Assembly: GCF_012275515.1 (NCBI RefSeq)
Contig: NZ_JAAZQL010000003.1
Location: 254,833-318,832 of the forward strand
Direction: 5' to 3'
Length of the DNA stretch: 64,000 bases
Source of the DNA: Novosphingobium sp. SG707
GTDB taxonomy: Bacteria > Pseudomonadota > Alphaproteobacteria > Sphingomonadales > Sphingomonadaceae
Part shown: piece by piece, positions 9,918 to 17,421 of the stretch
Layout: each line of letters starts with the position of its first letter
Numbering within the stretch: position 1 is the stretch's first letter
Translations under genes and position numbers: made by a program
Notes under the pieces: generated by a model
What the model saw: only the letters and a program-made list of their open reading frames with translations
What the model was told of the DNA's origin: nothing
Database searches by the model: none

Positions 9918-10669
9918 TGCCCCAGACTATGAGTGATGCTGATCTGGCCGCCAAGCTGGCCCAGGTTGCCGGGCAATTGCTGATCACCGTGCGCGAGAGC
10001 GGCATGGTGACAGGCAAGGCGCTGGGCAAGGCGGGCGATGCCACGGCCAACCAGTTCCTCGTCCACGCCCTGCGCGCGGCACGGGCCGAGGACGGCTTGC
10101 TGTCCGAAGAGGAAAAGGACAATTTCGAGCGGCTCGACCAATCGCGCGTGTGGATCGTCGATCCCGTCGACGGCACGCGCGAATATGGTGAGGCGCGGGC
10201 CGATTGGGCGGTGCATGTGGGTCTGGCGGTCGATGGCGTGCCGGTGCTGGGTGCGGTGGCGCTGCCGGGCGCGGATGCCGTCTATCGCAGCGATGCCCCC
10301 GTGGCCGTGCCCCCCGCGCCCGAGGTCTTGCGCATGGTGGTCAGCCGCACCCGCCCCGCCGCAGAGGCGGTGTTCGTGGCTGGAGAGCTGGGCGCCGAAC
10401 TGGTCCCGATGGGCAGCGCGGGCGCCAAGGCCATGGCCGTGATTCGCGGCGAGGCCGACATTTACCTGCATTCGGGCGGGCAATTCGAATGGGACAGTTG
10501 TGCTCCGGTGGCGGTCGCTCTGGCCCATGGGTTGCATTGCAGCCGGATCGACGGATCGCCGCTGGTCTATAATCAGCGCGACACCTATCTGCCCGATCTG
10601 CTGATCTGCCGCCCCGAACATGCGGCGCGGGTTCTGGCCGAAGTAGTGCGCTTTCAGGCAGAAGGCTGA
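9917..10669 (+). CDS. cysQ: 3'(2'),5'-bisphosphate nucleotidase CysQ
   Basis: The 250-residue inositol-monophosphatase-fold enzyme shows the metal ligands SEEEKDN, WIVDPVDGTREY and the late WDSCAPVAVA. It hydrolyses 3'-phosphoadenosine 5'-phosphate, the by-product of PAPS reduction, to AMP and so protects the sulfate pathway from product inhibition. It closes the cys operon. Its 3' end overlaps the convergent regulator gene by 16 bp. Confidence 0.92.
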   Translation: MPQTMSDADLAAKLAQVAGQLLITVRESGMVTGKALGKAGDATANQFLVHALRAARAEDGLLSEEEKDNFERLDQSRVWIVDPVDGTREYGEARADWAVHVGLAVDGVPVLGAVALPGADAVYRSDAPVAVPPAPEVLRMVVSRTRPAAEAVFVAGELGAELVPMGSAGAKAMAVIRGEADIYLHSGGQFEWDSCAPVAVALAHGLHCSRIDGSPLVYNQRDTYLPDLLICRPEHAARVLAEVVRFQAEG

Positions 10670-11424
10670 AGCACCACCAGCCGGAAATCGCCGCGCTCGA
10701 CCTCTGCCAGAGTGTGCTGGGTAAAGCATAGCGGGCCATGCACGGGATGCTGGAACCGGCGCGTGCCGCCCTCGCGCGCCAGCACCTTTTGCTGCGCCCA
10801 AGCCTCACGGAAATCGGCGCTCTGGGCCATCAGCACCTCCACCATCGCGGCCACGCGCGGATCGCCCAGCACCCGCCCATAATCGCGCCGAAATTCGGCC
10901 AGCACCCGGTGGCATCGCTCGTCCCAGTCGGGCAGCAGCGCGCGGGCCATTGGATGGATGAAGATATAGCGCAGCAGATTGGCCGGTTCGGTTTCAAACA
11001 GGCCCACGAACAGATCCCGCGCGCCCGCATTGGCGCAGCACACGCTCCACGCCGGGTCCAGCCCATAGGCGGGCCAGGGCAGCGCCTCGACCATGGCCGC
11101 AATCGCCGCCGGGGCCTGCGTGGCGGGCAGAAACGGATCGCGCGGGTCCTCCCGCCCGGCCAGCGTGAAGAGATAGGCCCGCTCGGCCCCGGTCAGGCTC
11201 AACCCCTCGGCCAGACGGGCCAGCGTTGACGCCGAGGCGCGCACCTCGCGCCCCTGCTCGATCCATGTCACCCATGTCACACTGATCCCGGCGCGCTCGG
11301 CCAGTTCCTCGCGGCGCAGGCCGGGCGTGCGGCGACGGCGGCGTTCAGGCGTATCGGGCGCGATGCTTTCCCGGCGGGCGCGGACAAAGGCACCCAGCAG
11401 ATTGCGATGTTCATCATCCAGCAT
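10654..11424 (-). CDS. XRE-type transcriptional regulator with MmyB-like ligand domain
   Basis: The 256-residue product has an N-terminal helix-turn-helix (RTPGLRREELAERAGISVTWVTWIEQGR, about residues 35-60) and a C-terminal MmyB-like PAS-type domain (residues about 110-250, AYGLDPAWSVCCANAGARDLF). This architecture is common in actinobacterial and proteobacterial repressors that may bind small lipophilic ligands. The ATG at 11424 (MLDDEHRNLLG) is chosen over upstream codons that would run through the operator. It is divergent from a methyltransferase gene, its likely target. Confidence 0.85.
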   Translation of the reverse strand: MLDDEHRNLLGAFVRARRESIAPDTPERRRRRTPGLRREELAERAGISVTWVTWIEQGREVRASASTLARLAEGLSLTGAERAYLFTLAGREDPRDPFLPATQAPAAIAAMVEALPWPAYGLDPAWSVCCANAGARDLFVGLFETEPANLLRYIFIHPMARALLPDWDERCHRVLAEFRRDYGRVLGDPRVAAMVEVLMAQSADFREAWAQQKVLAREGGTRRFQHPVHGPLCFTQHTLAEVERGDFRLVVLQPSA

Positions 11425-11432
11425 GGCAAGCC

Positions 11433-11468
11433 TTATAACAGGATAATTATGTCCATTGTAACAGGTTA
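11433..11468. promoter_or_regulatory. Direct-repeat operator between divergent genes
   Basis: Two near-identical 13-mers, TTATAACAGGATA (11433-11445) and TTGTAACAGGTTA (11456-11468), are spaced 23 bp start to start, about two helical turns. They lie in the 79-bp gap between the XRE regulator and the methyltransferase, the natural place for autoregulation. Confidence 0.55.
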
Positions 11469-11503
11469 AATCCAGCGTCATCCCGGCGGCGAAGGAGAAA
11501 GCC

Positions 11504-12262
11504 ATGACCACTCACCACGACACTTTGGTCCAGCACCAGTTCGGCGCCACCGCGCAGGATTACGTTTCCAGCACCACCCACGCGCAGGGCGCGGACCTGA
11601 TCCATATCGCCGCCATGGCCGCGCAGGCGAGCCCTGTTCACGCGCTCGATCTGGGCTGTGGCGGCGGGCACGTGGCCTATGCCATGGCGCCCTATGCCAC
11701 GCGCATCACCGCCTGCGATCTGTCCGCCGACATGCTGGCCGCCGTGGAGGCGGAAAGCGCCCGGCGCGGCATCGCCCATATCGCCACCGTGCGCGCCGCC
11801 GCCGAGGCCCTGCCCTTTGCCGATGACAGCTTCGATTTCCTCGCCTGCCGCTTTTCCGCGCATCATTGGCGCGATGTTAGGCGCGGTCTGATCGAAGCGC
11901 GCCGCGTGTTGCGTCCGGGCGGGATGGCGGTGTTTGCCGATGTGATCGCCCCGCCGCTGGCCGCCGCCGACACCCATCTGCAGGCCATCGAAGTGCTGCG
12001 CGACCCCTCGCACGGGCGCAATTACAGCGCGCGCCAATGGGCCGCGATGCTGGCCGAGGCAGGCTTTACGGTGACGGATGAGCAGCAGGGCCGCCTGCGC
12101 ATGGAATTTGCCGCATGGACCGCCCGGATGCGCACGCCCGCGCCTGCGATGGAGGCGATTCGCCTCATCCAGTCCCGCGCCAGTCAGGAAGTGGCCGAGC
12201 ATTTCGGAATCGAGGAGGATGGGTCCTATACGCTGGACACAATCATGCTGACGGCGGCCTGA
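11504..12262 (+). CDS. Class I SAM-dependent methyltransferase (UbiE/COQ5-like)
   Basis: The 252-residue product shows the SAM-binding LDLGCGGGHVA near residue 48, the acidic loop ITACDLSADML, and motif IV/post-I SFDFLACRFSAHHW. It resembles Methyltransf_11 enzymes; the substrate is unknown. It is divergent from the XRE/MmyB regulator and preceded by a GAAGGAG ribosome site. Its stop at 12260-12262 lies only 30 bp from the left end of the transposon, and before insertion the gene ran convergently toward tRNA-Gln. Confidence 0.87.
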   Translation: MTTHHDTLVQHQFGATAQDYVSSTTHAQGADLIHIAAMAAQASPVHALDLGCGGGHVAYAMAPYATRITACDLSADMLAAVEAESARRGIAHIATVRAAAEALPFADDSFDFLACRFSAHHWRDVRRGLIEARRVLRPGGMAVFADVIAPPLAAADTHLQAIEVLRDPSHGRNYSARQWAAMLAEAGFTVTDEQQGRLRMEFAAWTARMRTPAPAMEAIRLIQSRASQEVAEHFGIEEDGSYTLDTIMLTAA

Positions 12263-12287
12263 GGCCGTTAATTCGTCAGCGATGAGA

Positions 12288-12292
12288 GGAGA
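12288..12292. repeat. Left target-site duplication GGAGA
   Basis: The five bases GGAGA directly precede the transposon terminus and are repeated exactly at 37662-37666 on the other side. Five-base duplications are the known signature of Tn7/Tn5053-type insertion. Confidence 0.9.
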
Positions 12293-12400
12293 TGTCCAGT
12301 GACACGAAAACTGATTCTGAAACCCCAGAACAAATCATGATTTGTCACAAGCGAGTGACAAGGGTTTTGTCCGATAGGGCCTATTTGGGACAAGTGCCTT
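12293..12400. repeat. Transposon left end with inverted repeat and subterminal TnsB-like sites
   Basis: The first 20 bases (12293-12312) match the inverted right end in 18 positions. Inside, AGTGACA recurs at 12298-12304 and 12354-12360, and an inverted TTTGTCACA lies at 12341-12349. A perfect 16-bp palindrome ACAAATCATGATTTGT occupies 12330-12345, and TTGTCC/GGGACAA arms follow to about 12393. Multiple subterminal transposase sites are expected of Tn7-like ends. No gene is supported between 12293 and 12523. Confidence 0.8.
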
Positions 12401-12478
12401 ATCCGATGCTTTTGAATCAACGCGTTAGCATGATGCCGAAAGCCCATCTCGGGGCGGCGCTGGGGGCGATTGCGTGTG

Positions 12479-12508
12479 ATACTGACTTGGTATATACAAG
12501 GTCAGTAT
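12479..12508. promoter_or_regulatory. Probable ParD operator/promoter
   Basis: Arms ATACTGAC (12479-12486) and GTCAGTAT (12501-12508) surround an AT-rich core TATATA and secondary CTTG/CAAG arms. It lies 16 bp before the antitoxin start. ParD-type ribbon-helix-helix antitoxins repress their own operon at such palindromes. Confidence 0.6.
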
Positions 12509-12523
12509 TTTCGTGAGGATGTG

Positions 12524-12802
12524 ATGACCAAAGCAGCGGTGTTTACAATGAAGCTGGAACCCGAGCTCCGCGCTGAGTTCATGGCGGCGGCTGAGGAAAG
12601 CCACCGCCCCGCTTCCCAGGTTGTGCGCGAATTGATGCGCGATTTTGTCCAGCAGCAGCGGGAGCGGCGCGAACATACCGCTTTCCTCCAGCGCAAGGTA
12701 GATGCTGCGCGCGCATCGGTCACCACAGGCCAGGGGCGCTCCAACGAAACAGTGGAGGCTGAGTTTGCCGCGCGCCGCGCCCGGATTGCCGACCAGGCGT
12801 GA
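12524..12802 (+). CDS. parD: ParD/CopG-type antitoxin
   Basis: The 92-residue protein begins AVFTMKLEPELRAEFMAAAEESHRPASQVVRELMRDFV, a ribbon-helix-helix DNA-binding fold, and ends in a charged tail that would wrap the toxin. The ATG at 12524 follows GTGAGGATGTG; an upstream in-frame start at 12470 would place the palindrome inside the gene. The stop overlaps the GTG of the toxin gene. It neutralises the adjacent ParE and probably autoregulates the pair, helping keep the transposon in the host. Confidence 0.87.
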   Translation: MTKAAVFTMKLEPELRAEFMAAAEESHRPASQVVRELMRDFVQQQRERREHTAFLQRKVDAARASVTTGQGRSNETVEAEFAARRARIADQA

Positions 12803-13080
12803 GGGTCGTTTGGACGCCCGAGGCAGAGCGCGATCGTAGCGCGATCTGGGACTATCTGGTTGCGCATGATCCTGCCGCCGCAGTTCGCATTGATACGCTG
12901 TTCAGCGAGGCTGTTGCCAAGTTGGCCGAATTTCCCATGCTCGGCCATGTCGGCGAAATCGCCGGTACGCGCGAGCTGACGCCCCATCGCAGCTATCGCC
13001 TGGTATATGAAATCGACAACGACATCGTATGGATCCTGGTTCTGATCCATACCGCCCGGCAATGGCCGCCGGCCACTTGA
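12799..13080 (+). CDS. parE: ParE/RelE-family toxin
   Basis: The 93-residue protein has the RelE/ParE fold signature: VVWTPEAERDRSAIWDYLVAHDPAAAVRI, the FPMLGHVGEIAGTRELTPHRSYRLVYEI core and a final VWILVLIHTARQWP. The GTG start overlaps the antitoxin stop. ParE members poison DNA gyrase and RelE members cleave mRNA; the sequence favours ParE-like but does not settle it. A decayed second copy lies 0.5 kb downstream. Confidence 0.87.
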   Translation: MRVVWTPEAERDRSAIWDYLVAHDPAAAVRIDTLFSEAVAKLAEFPMLGHVGEIAGTRELTPHRSYRLVYEIDNDIVWILVLIHTARQWPPAT

Positions 13081-13126
13081 TCAGCCAAAGTTCCGTCACC
13101 GCCACAGTCAGGCCGATACAACTCCC

Positions 13127-13528
13127 CTAAGCGTATGCGCCGCTTTGCATTTTTCCGATTATTTCAGAGACCAAGCGCACGCCCTTGATGGTATCAAGGT
13201 ACGCTACCGGGCGGCGACCATCCAAAGCGGGCGCCGGATTGTCCAACCACTTCGAAAGCCATTCAGCTGCGTCGAAGCCCTCCGGATTGCCACTCTCTTC
13301 GACCATCGCTTCGACTTGCCCCACAAGTATTGCCACCTCCACAATCCGCTCCGACGCGGATTGCGACAGCGGACGATCGGCTCTGGCGAGGCGCGTCAGA
13401 CTCTGGTCTTTGATCTTGAGGATGTCACCAAGGCCGATCCGCTTACTGTCGAGACTTCGGAGCAGCCGTTGCACAAAGGTGGCGGGGATACCCGATCTGA
13501 TCAGTGCGATCCGCTGCACGGGATCCAT
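13127..13528 (-). CDS. Orphan Xre/MbcA/ParS-type antitoxin (DUF2384)
   Basis: The 133-residue product matches the Xre/MbcA/ParS antitoxin pattern: an N-terminal helical part (RLLRSLDSKRIGLGDILKIKDQSLTRL) and a C-terminal toxin-binding segment FDAAEWLSKWLDNPAPALDGRRPVAYLDT. The ATG at 13528 follows GAGG; earlier in-frame codons are antisense to the parE relic and are rejected. The RES-domain toxin normally encoded directly downstream is absent, because the downstream space is occupied by parE. It may be an anti-addiction antitoxin or a deletion remnant. Confidence 0.8.
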   Translation of the reverse strand: MDPVQRIALIRSGIPATFVQRLLRSLDSKRIGLGDILKIKDQSLTRLARADRPLSQSASERIVEVAILVGQVEAMVEESGNPEGFDAAEWLSKWLDNPAPALDGRRPVAYLDTIKGVRLVSEIIGKMQSGAYA

Positions 13529-13587
13529 GCGATAAAGCCTCGAACATGACAGCGGCGCAGCCCTTTGACGTGTCATAGCATGGTCCC

Positions 13588-13800
13588 TGATATCGCCGCC
13601 GCAGTTCGGATCGATTCGCTTTTTCAGCAATGCAGTTGCCAAGTTGGACGAATTTCTCAGGCTTGGCCATGCTGGTGAAATCCCTGGCGCGCGCGAACTG
13701 ACATGCCGTACCGCGCCTATCGCTTAGCGAACGGAATCGACTGCGACACGGTGTGGATCTTGGTTCTGATCCATACGGCCACCGGCCGGACTGGCCTGCC
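13588..13800 (+). pseudogene. Degenerate duplicate of parE
   Basis: About 210 bases align with the intact parE from its GATCCTGCCGCC region to its 3' end. Long shared blocks include CAGTTGCCAAGTTGG and TGGTTCTGATCCATAC. Small indels and stops break the frame. It is in direct orientation to parE, and the two copies flank the orphan antitoxin gene. It is a dead paralogue. Confidence 0.8.
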
Positions 13801-13806
13801 AACGCC

Positions 13807-14175
13807 CTACTTGCGGGCCTCATCAATCGCCGCCACCATGCCAACCAATTGCTCCCGCAAGCCGAATATACCCACAGCCAGTATCAGGTCCGGCCGGTCA
13901 GCCAGCTCCAATATCGCTTTGAGAACAATGGCAGAATGGCGCATCAAGACCACCATATTCTCCGCGCTGGGGCAGTTCTTGCCATCAAACCAATTGCGCA
14001 CCGCACGGTCATTGGCATGGGTGATCCGGGCCACGGTTTTCACCGATGATGGCGATGCCCCAAACTCAGCTCGCAGCGCCTGTGCGATGACATCGGCCAG
14101 CACCTCTGGCGTGATTTTCGGAAAAGTTTTTCCGGATCCTGACTGAATCTTTCGGTCGTTTTTGGTGAAAGACAT
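13807..14175 (-). CDS. Small helix-turn-helix regulator divergent from recombinase
   Basis: The 122-residue protein contains a helix-turn-helix-like segment SVKTVARITHANDRAVRNWFDGKNCPSAENM (about residues 43-73) followed by a helical tail. The ATG at 14175 follows the very strong GGAGGGGAAGGGA site. It is divergent from the serine recombinase and plausibly represses it. The segment resembles the 76-residue protein at the head of the Hma-like operon in arrangement (DRxVRNW), so both may be related DNA-binding proteins. Confidence 0.65.
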   Translation of the reverse strand: MSFTKNDRKIQSGSGKTFPKITPEVLADVIAQALRAEFGASPSSVKTVARITHANDRAVRNWFDGKNCPSAENMVVLMRHSAIVLKAILELADRPDLILAVGIFGLREQLVGMVAAIDEARK

Positions 14176-14243
14176 TCCCTTCCCCTCCCGATACGTTTTC
14201 GAGAAATTTAGCGCGTTTTTGCGTGCGATCGGAAACATCTGCC

Positions 14244-15809
14244 GTGACGAAAACTTCGCTCAGCAATGATGAGATGCCCACACGGTTGATCCGCGCCGCG
14301 CAATACGTGCGTATGTCGACCGAGCATCAGAAATATTCGACCGAAAACCAGGCCGAGATCATTGCTGAATACGCCGCACGTCGCGGCTTTGAGATCGTGC
14401 GGACCTACGAAGACTCTGGCAAGAGCGGTCTCACCCTCGACGGCCGCCTGTCGCTGCAGAAGCTGATTGCAGATGTCCGCAGCGGCAACACCGACTTCGA
14501 GGTGGTTCTGGTCTATGATGTCAGCCGCTGGGGCCGTTTTCAGGATGCTGATGAAAGCGCCTATTACGAGTTCATCTGCCGCGAGGGCGGGATCAAGGTG
14601 CATTACTGCGCCGAGCAATTCGAGAATGATGGCAGCCTGAGCGCGACCATCATCAAAAGCATGAAACGAGCCATGGCGGGCGAATACAGCCGGGAATTGT
14701 CCGCCAAGGTCTTCACTGGGCAGTGCCGGTTGATCAGGCTAGGCTTTCGGCAAGGCGGCCCTGCCGGATTTGGCCTCCGGCGCGTGCTGGTCGATGAGCA
14801 TTGCAACCCCAAAGCGACGCTTGAGCGTGGCGAGCAGAAGAGCCTGCAAACCGACCGGGTGGTATTGCAGCCCGGACCGCCTGAAGAAGTTGAACTGGTC
14901 CGGCGCCTCTATCGCATGTTCGTGGTGCAGCAACGGACCGAGAGCGAAATTGCGGCTGTTTTGAACACCGAGGGCATGACGACGGACCTCGGCAGGCCGT
15001 GGACACGCGGCACCATCCATCAGATCCTGACCAATGAAAAGTATATCGGCAACAATGTCTACAACCGGGTATCCTTCAAGCTGAAGGCCAAGCGGGTCAT
15101 GAACCCTCCGGACATGTGGGTGCGCCAGGATGGCGCGTTTGAACCCATCGTCGAGCGTGATTTTTTCGAGGCGGCGCAGCGGATTATCATGGCCCGCAGC
15201 AAACGGTTTACCGATCAGGAACTGCTTGATCGGCTTGCCGCCCTCCTCGCGGAGAAGGGCTGGTTGTCTGGCCTGATCATCGATGAAGTCGAGGATATGC
15301 CCTCGAGCATGACGTTTCGCCATCGTTTCGGCAGCCTGATGCGCGCGTATGAACTGGTGGGTTATTCGCCGGCGCGCGATTACCGCTATATCGAGACCAA
15401 CCGTGCACTGCGTGCTCTCCACCCTGACGTCGTTCAGGAGGTCATCGCGGGGATCGAGCGCGCCGGTGGTTCGGTGCTCAGGGATCCGGTTTCTGACCTT
15501 TTGCATATCAATGAGGAGTTCACGGCAGCGCTGGTGATCGCGCGCTGTCAGGTAGGGCCGACCGGCAGCCTGCGCTGGAAGATCCGCTTTGATCAGGGTT
15601 TGCGCCCCGGGATCACGATTGCCGTTCGTATGGCCGACGACAACAAGACGATCCGCGACTATTACCTCCTGCCTTGGCTTGATCTGGGCAAGGCTCCCGA
15701 CCTCAGGCTAGCTCCGGAAAATGGTATTCTGCTCGATGCCTACCGCTATGAAACGCTTGAAGTTTTCATGGATTTGACCCGCCGCACCATGCTGAGCATG
15801 GCGGCATGA
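14244..15809 (+). CDS. Large serine recombinase
   Basis: The 521-residue protein has an N-terminal resolvase domain with the catalytic serine S25 in YVRMSTEHQ, and later VLVYDVSRWGRFQDADES. A recombinase domain with FRQGGPAGFGLRRV and TNEKYIGNNVYNR follows, then a C-terminal region without an obvious zinc ribbon. Proteins of this type are widespread in alphaproteobacterial islands, usually followed by a ParB-like gene, as here. The start is uncertain: GTG 14244, GTG 14223 or ATG 14274. Within the transposon it is a nested, probably stranded integration module, because its partner gene is truncated. Confidence 0.85.
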   Translation: MTKTSLSNDEMPTRLIRAAQYVRMSTEHQKYSTENQAEIIAEYAARRGFEIVRTYEDSGKSGLTLDGRLSLQKLIADVRSGNTDFEVVLVYDVSRWGRFQDADESAYYEFICREGGIKVHYCAEQFENDGSLSATIIKSMKRAMAGEYSRELSAKVFTGQCRLIRLGFRQGGPAGFGLRRVLVDEHCNPKATLERGEQKSLQTDRVVLQPGPPEEVELVRRLYRMFVVQQRTESEIAAVLNTEGMTTDLGRPWTRGTIHQILTNEKYIGNNVYNRVSFKLKAKRVMNPPDMWVRQDGAFEPIVERDFFEAAQRIIMARSKRFTDQELLDRLAALLAEKGWLSGLIIDEVEDMPSSMTFRHRFGSLMRAYELVGYSPARDYRYIETNRALRALHPDVVQEVIAGIERAGGSVLRDPVSDLLHINEEFTAALVIARCQVGPTGSLRWKIRFDQGLRPGITIAVRMADDNKTIRDYYLLPWLDLGKAPDLRLAPENGILLDAYRYETLEVFMDLTRRTMLSMAA

Positions 15810-15994
15810 GCGATCCGGCCCCGCAAATCCGTATGGTTCCGGTTGATCTGATCAGCGTGCTGAACCCGCGCGTGCGCAACAAGCGCGTGTTTCAGGAACT
15901 GGTCGACAGCATTGCCCATCTTGGCCTGAAAAAGCCTATCACCGTGAGCCAACGCCCCGGGCGGGCGCGATTTGACCTTGTTTGTGGTCAGGGA
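15806..15994 (+). pseudogene. Truncated ParB N-terminal-domain protein
   Basis: The gene starts with ATGA overlapping the recombinase stop and encodes a ParB/RepB-type N-terminus: MVPVDLISVLNPRVRN, then DSIAHLGLKKPITV and DLVCGQG. Homology ends abruptly at about 15994, where antisense reverse-transcriptase sequence begins. The frame then continues as unrelated residues to 16042. It is a 5' fragment left by a deletion or insertion junction. Confidence 0.8.
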
Positions 15995-16991
15995 CCTTCT
16001 GCGGCGTCTCGGGGGACAGGATCGCCGTCTTGTTGGCGTTGATGTTCAGTCCCACCGCCCGGAGAAGGCGGATGAGGTCCTGCAGGGCCCGTCGGGCGTG
16101 GACTTCGCTGTCGGCGATGACCCGGATGTCGTCGACGTAGCGGTAGTAGTCATACCCCTTTCCCGCCATCGCTCTATCGACGCGAGACAGGAGCATATTG
16201 GAAAGGAACGATGACGCGTCCCGATTTTGCGGCAGGCCATGGCTTCCGCTGAACGTCCACCGTGTGAGAAGCCGGTCAAGGGTGGCGATCGCATTCCTGA
16301 TCTGCAGCTTCTCCGGTCCGGTCGCCTCGATTTCCGGAATGACTTTCTCGAGCCCTGCAACGATCTGCTCGCGGGCGATATTCTCAAAAAAGTTACTGAG
16401 GTCGGTGACTAACAGGAACTTGCCGGAGCGGACGAACGTCAGTGTGACACCTTCGAACGTGAACCAGCGGTTGATCTTGTTCTTGAAGAGATACTTTTTA
16501 TTCTGGGGATCCGGCTCGTGCCGGTAGCTGAGGACTCGATGACCGAGCAGCTTGTCGTAGTAGGGTATCAGAAAGCTGCAGATCGCCTGGTAGACAAACC
16601 GGTCGAAGAAGTCGGTCTCCAGTCCATAGCGTTCGCCGAAGCCCTTCTTGGGGATGTTGCGAACGACACTACGTGTTCCAGCGTATACGCCGTTCCACTC
16701 TTGGAGCATCGCTATAATGATCCGCTTCGCCTCCTCGGGGTCATTGAACAGATCGTCGTATTGCAGGCAGTCAAAATACCAGTCGTCGCGCATGTCCTGG
16801 CGAAGATGCCTGAGGACCAGATCGAATTGGATCGGGAAGCCAAGTGCCTGACCATTCTCCCAGAATGCGGAGGTCAGCAAGTAGTCCTTCTCCACCTTAT
16901 TATTAGTCGACACTCCCGAATCGCTCCCGACGGCCCATGGACAGCTTGCATTTGGCCGCTTCATACTAGCGGCTGATCCCTTCACCGCCAT
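15939..16991 (-). CDS. 3'-truncated defence-type (Abi/DRT-like) reverse transcriptase
   Basis: The 350-residue open frame carries a reverse-transcriptase domain: motif A LLVTDLSNFFENI (D197), motif B GLPQNRDASSFLSN and motif C YRYVDDIRVI (D287, D288), then ARRALQDLIRLLRAVGLNINANKTAIL. The catalytic triad is intact. After ILSPETPQ the frame runs into sequence antisense to parB, so the last 19 or so residues are not native and the thumb and C-terminal domain are lost. The motif style fits the unknown-group/Abi reverse transcriptases linked to phage defence rather than group II introns. No maturase domain, variable repeat or retron RNA was seen. Confidence 0.75.
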   Translation of the reverse strand: MAVKGSAASMKRPNASCPWAVGSDSGVSTNNKVEKDYLLTSAFWENGQALGFPIQFDLVLRHLRQDMRDDWYFDCLQYDDLFNDPEEAKRIIIAMLQEWNGVYAGTRSVVRNIPKKGFGERYGLETDFFDRFVYQAICSFLIPYYDKLLGHRVLSYRHEPDPQNKKYLFKNKINRWFTFEGVTLTFVRSGKFLLVTDLSNFFENIAREQIVAGLEKVIPEIEATGPEKLQIRNAIATLDRLLTRWTFSGSHGLPQNRDASSFLSNMLLSRVDRAMAGKGYDYYRYVDDIRVIADSEVHARRALQDLIRLLRAVGLNINANKTAILSPETPQKVPDHKQGQIAPARGVGSR

Positions 16992-17145
16992 AGGCGAAAT
17001 CTCCCGCCTTCCGAACCACCACTTCTAGGGCACCTTGCTGACCACTCAGATAGGCGTATTGGCAGGTTCTGCCAGCAGCGGACGCCCTCGGCGGCTGATT
17101 TCAACGACCGACTTTGGTCGCGACCTGCCGATTCAACCGCCGCCA

Positions 17146-17421
17146 TCAATTTGATATCGGGCGGCGTCGAACGCGGAACTCGCGCTTTACAAACCGCCCC
17201 GGCCGACGGCGCCCCGAACATTCTTCATCGATCCGCCCGATTTTCTCGATAAGCTGACGGTAATAGTCATGCCTCATGATGACGCGATGCGGCTTACCGG
17301 CTCGCAGGATAATGATCTTGTCGCGTTCAGCGCGGTCGGCGATCGCCACGGGATGGCGCAGCAGATGCTCGACGGCAATCCGCACAGTCCGGCGTGGGTA
17401 TTTGGGCTTTAGGCGGGTCAT
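17146..17421 (-). CDS. Small Phd/YefM-like protein encoded after tniQ
   Basis: The 91-residue basic protein has a central stretch VAIADRAERDKIIILRAGKPHRVIMRHDYYRQLI that resembles the antitoxin Phd/YefM fold (RRGKPVAxLVxxxDYxxL). A basic tail rich in Arg follows. Its ATG overlaps the tniQ stop (ATGA), so it is translationally coupled to the transposition operon. No toxin gene follows. It may be a DNA-binding partner of TniQ or a regulator; its function is unknown. Confidence 0.6.
   Translation of the reverse strand: MTRLKPKYPRRTVRIAVEHLLRHPVAIADRAERDKIIILRAGKPHRVIMRHDYYRQLIEKIGRIDEECSGRRRPGRFVKREFRVRRRPISN

Noticed and set aside
12292..12516. 74-codon plus-strand frame beginning at the transposon edge
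   Set aside because: It spans the terminal repeat and subterminal binding sites and has no coding signature.
15939..16991. Retron, diversity-generating element or group II intron as the source of the reverse transcriptase
   Set aside because: No maturase domain, template/variable repeat pair or structured msr-msd-like region is visible next to it, and the motif B sequence differs from those classes.
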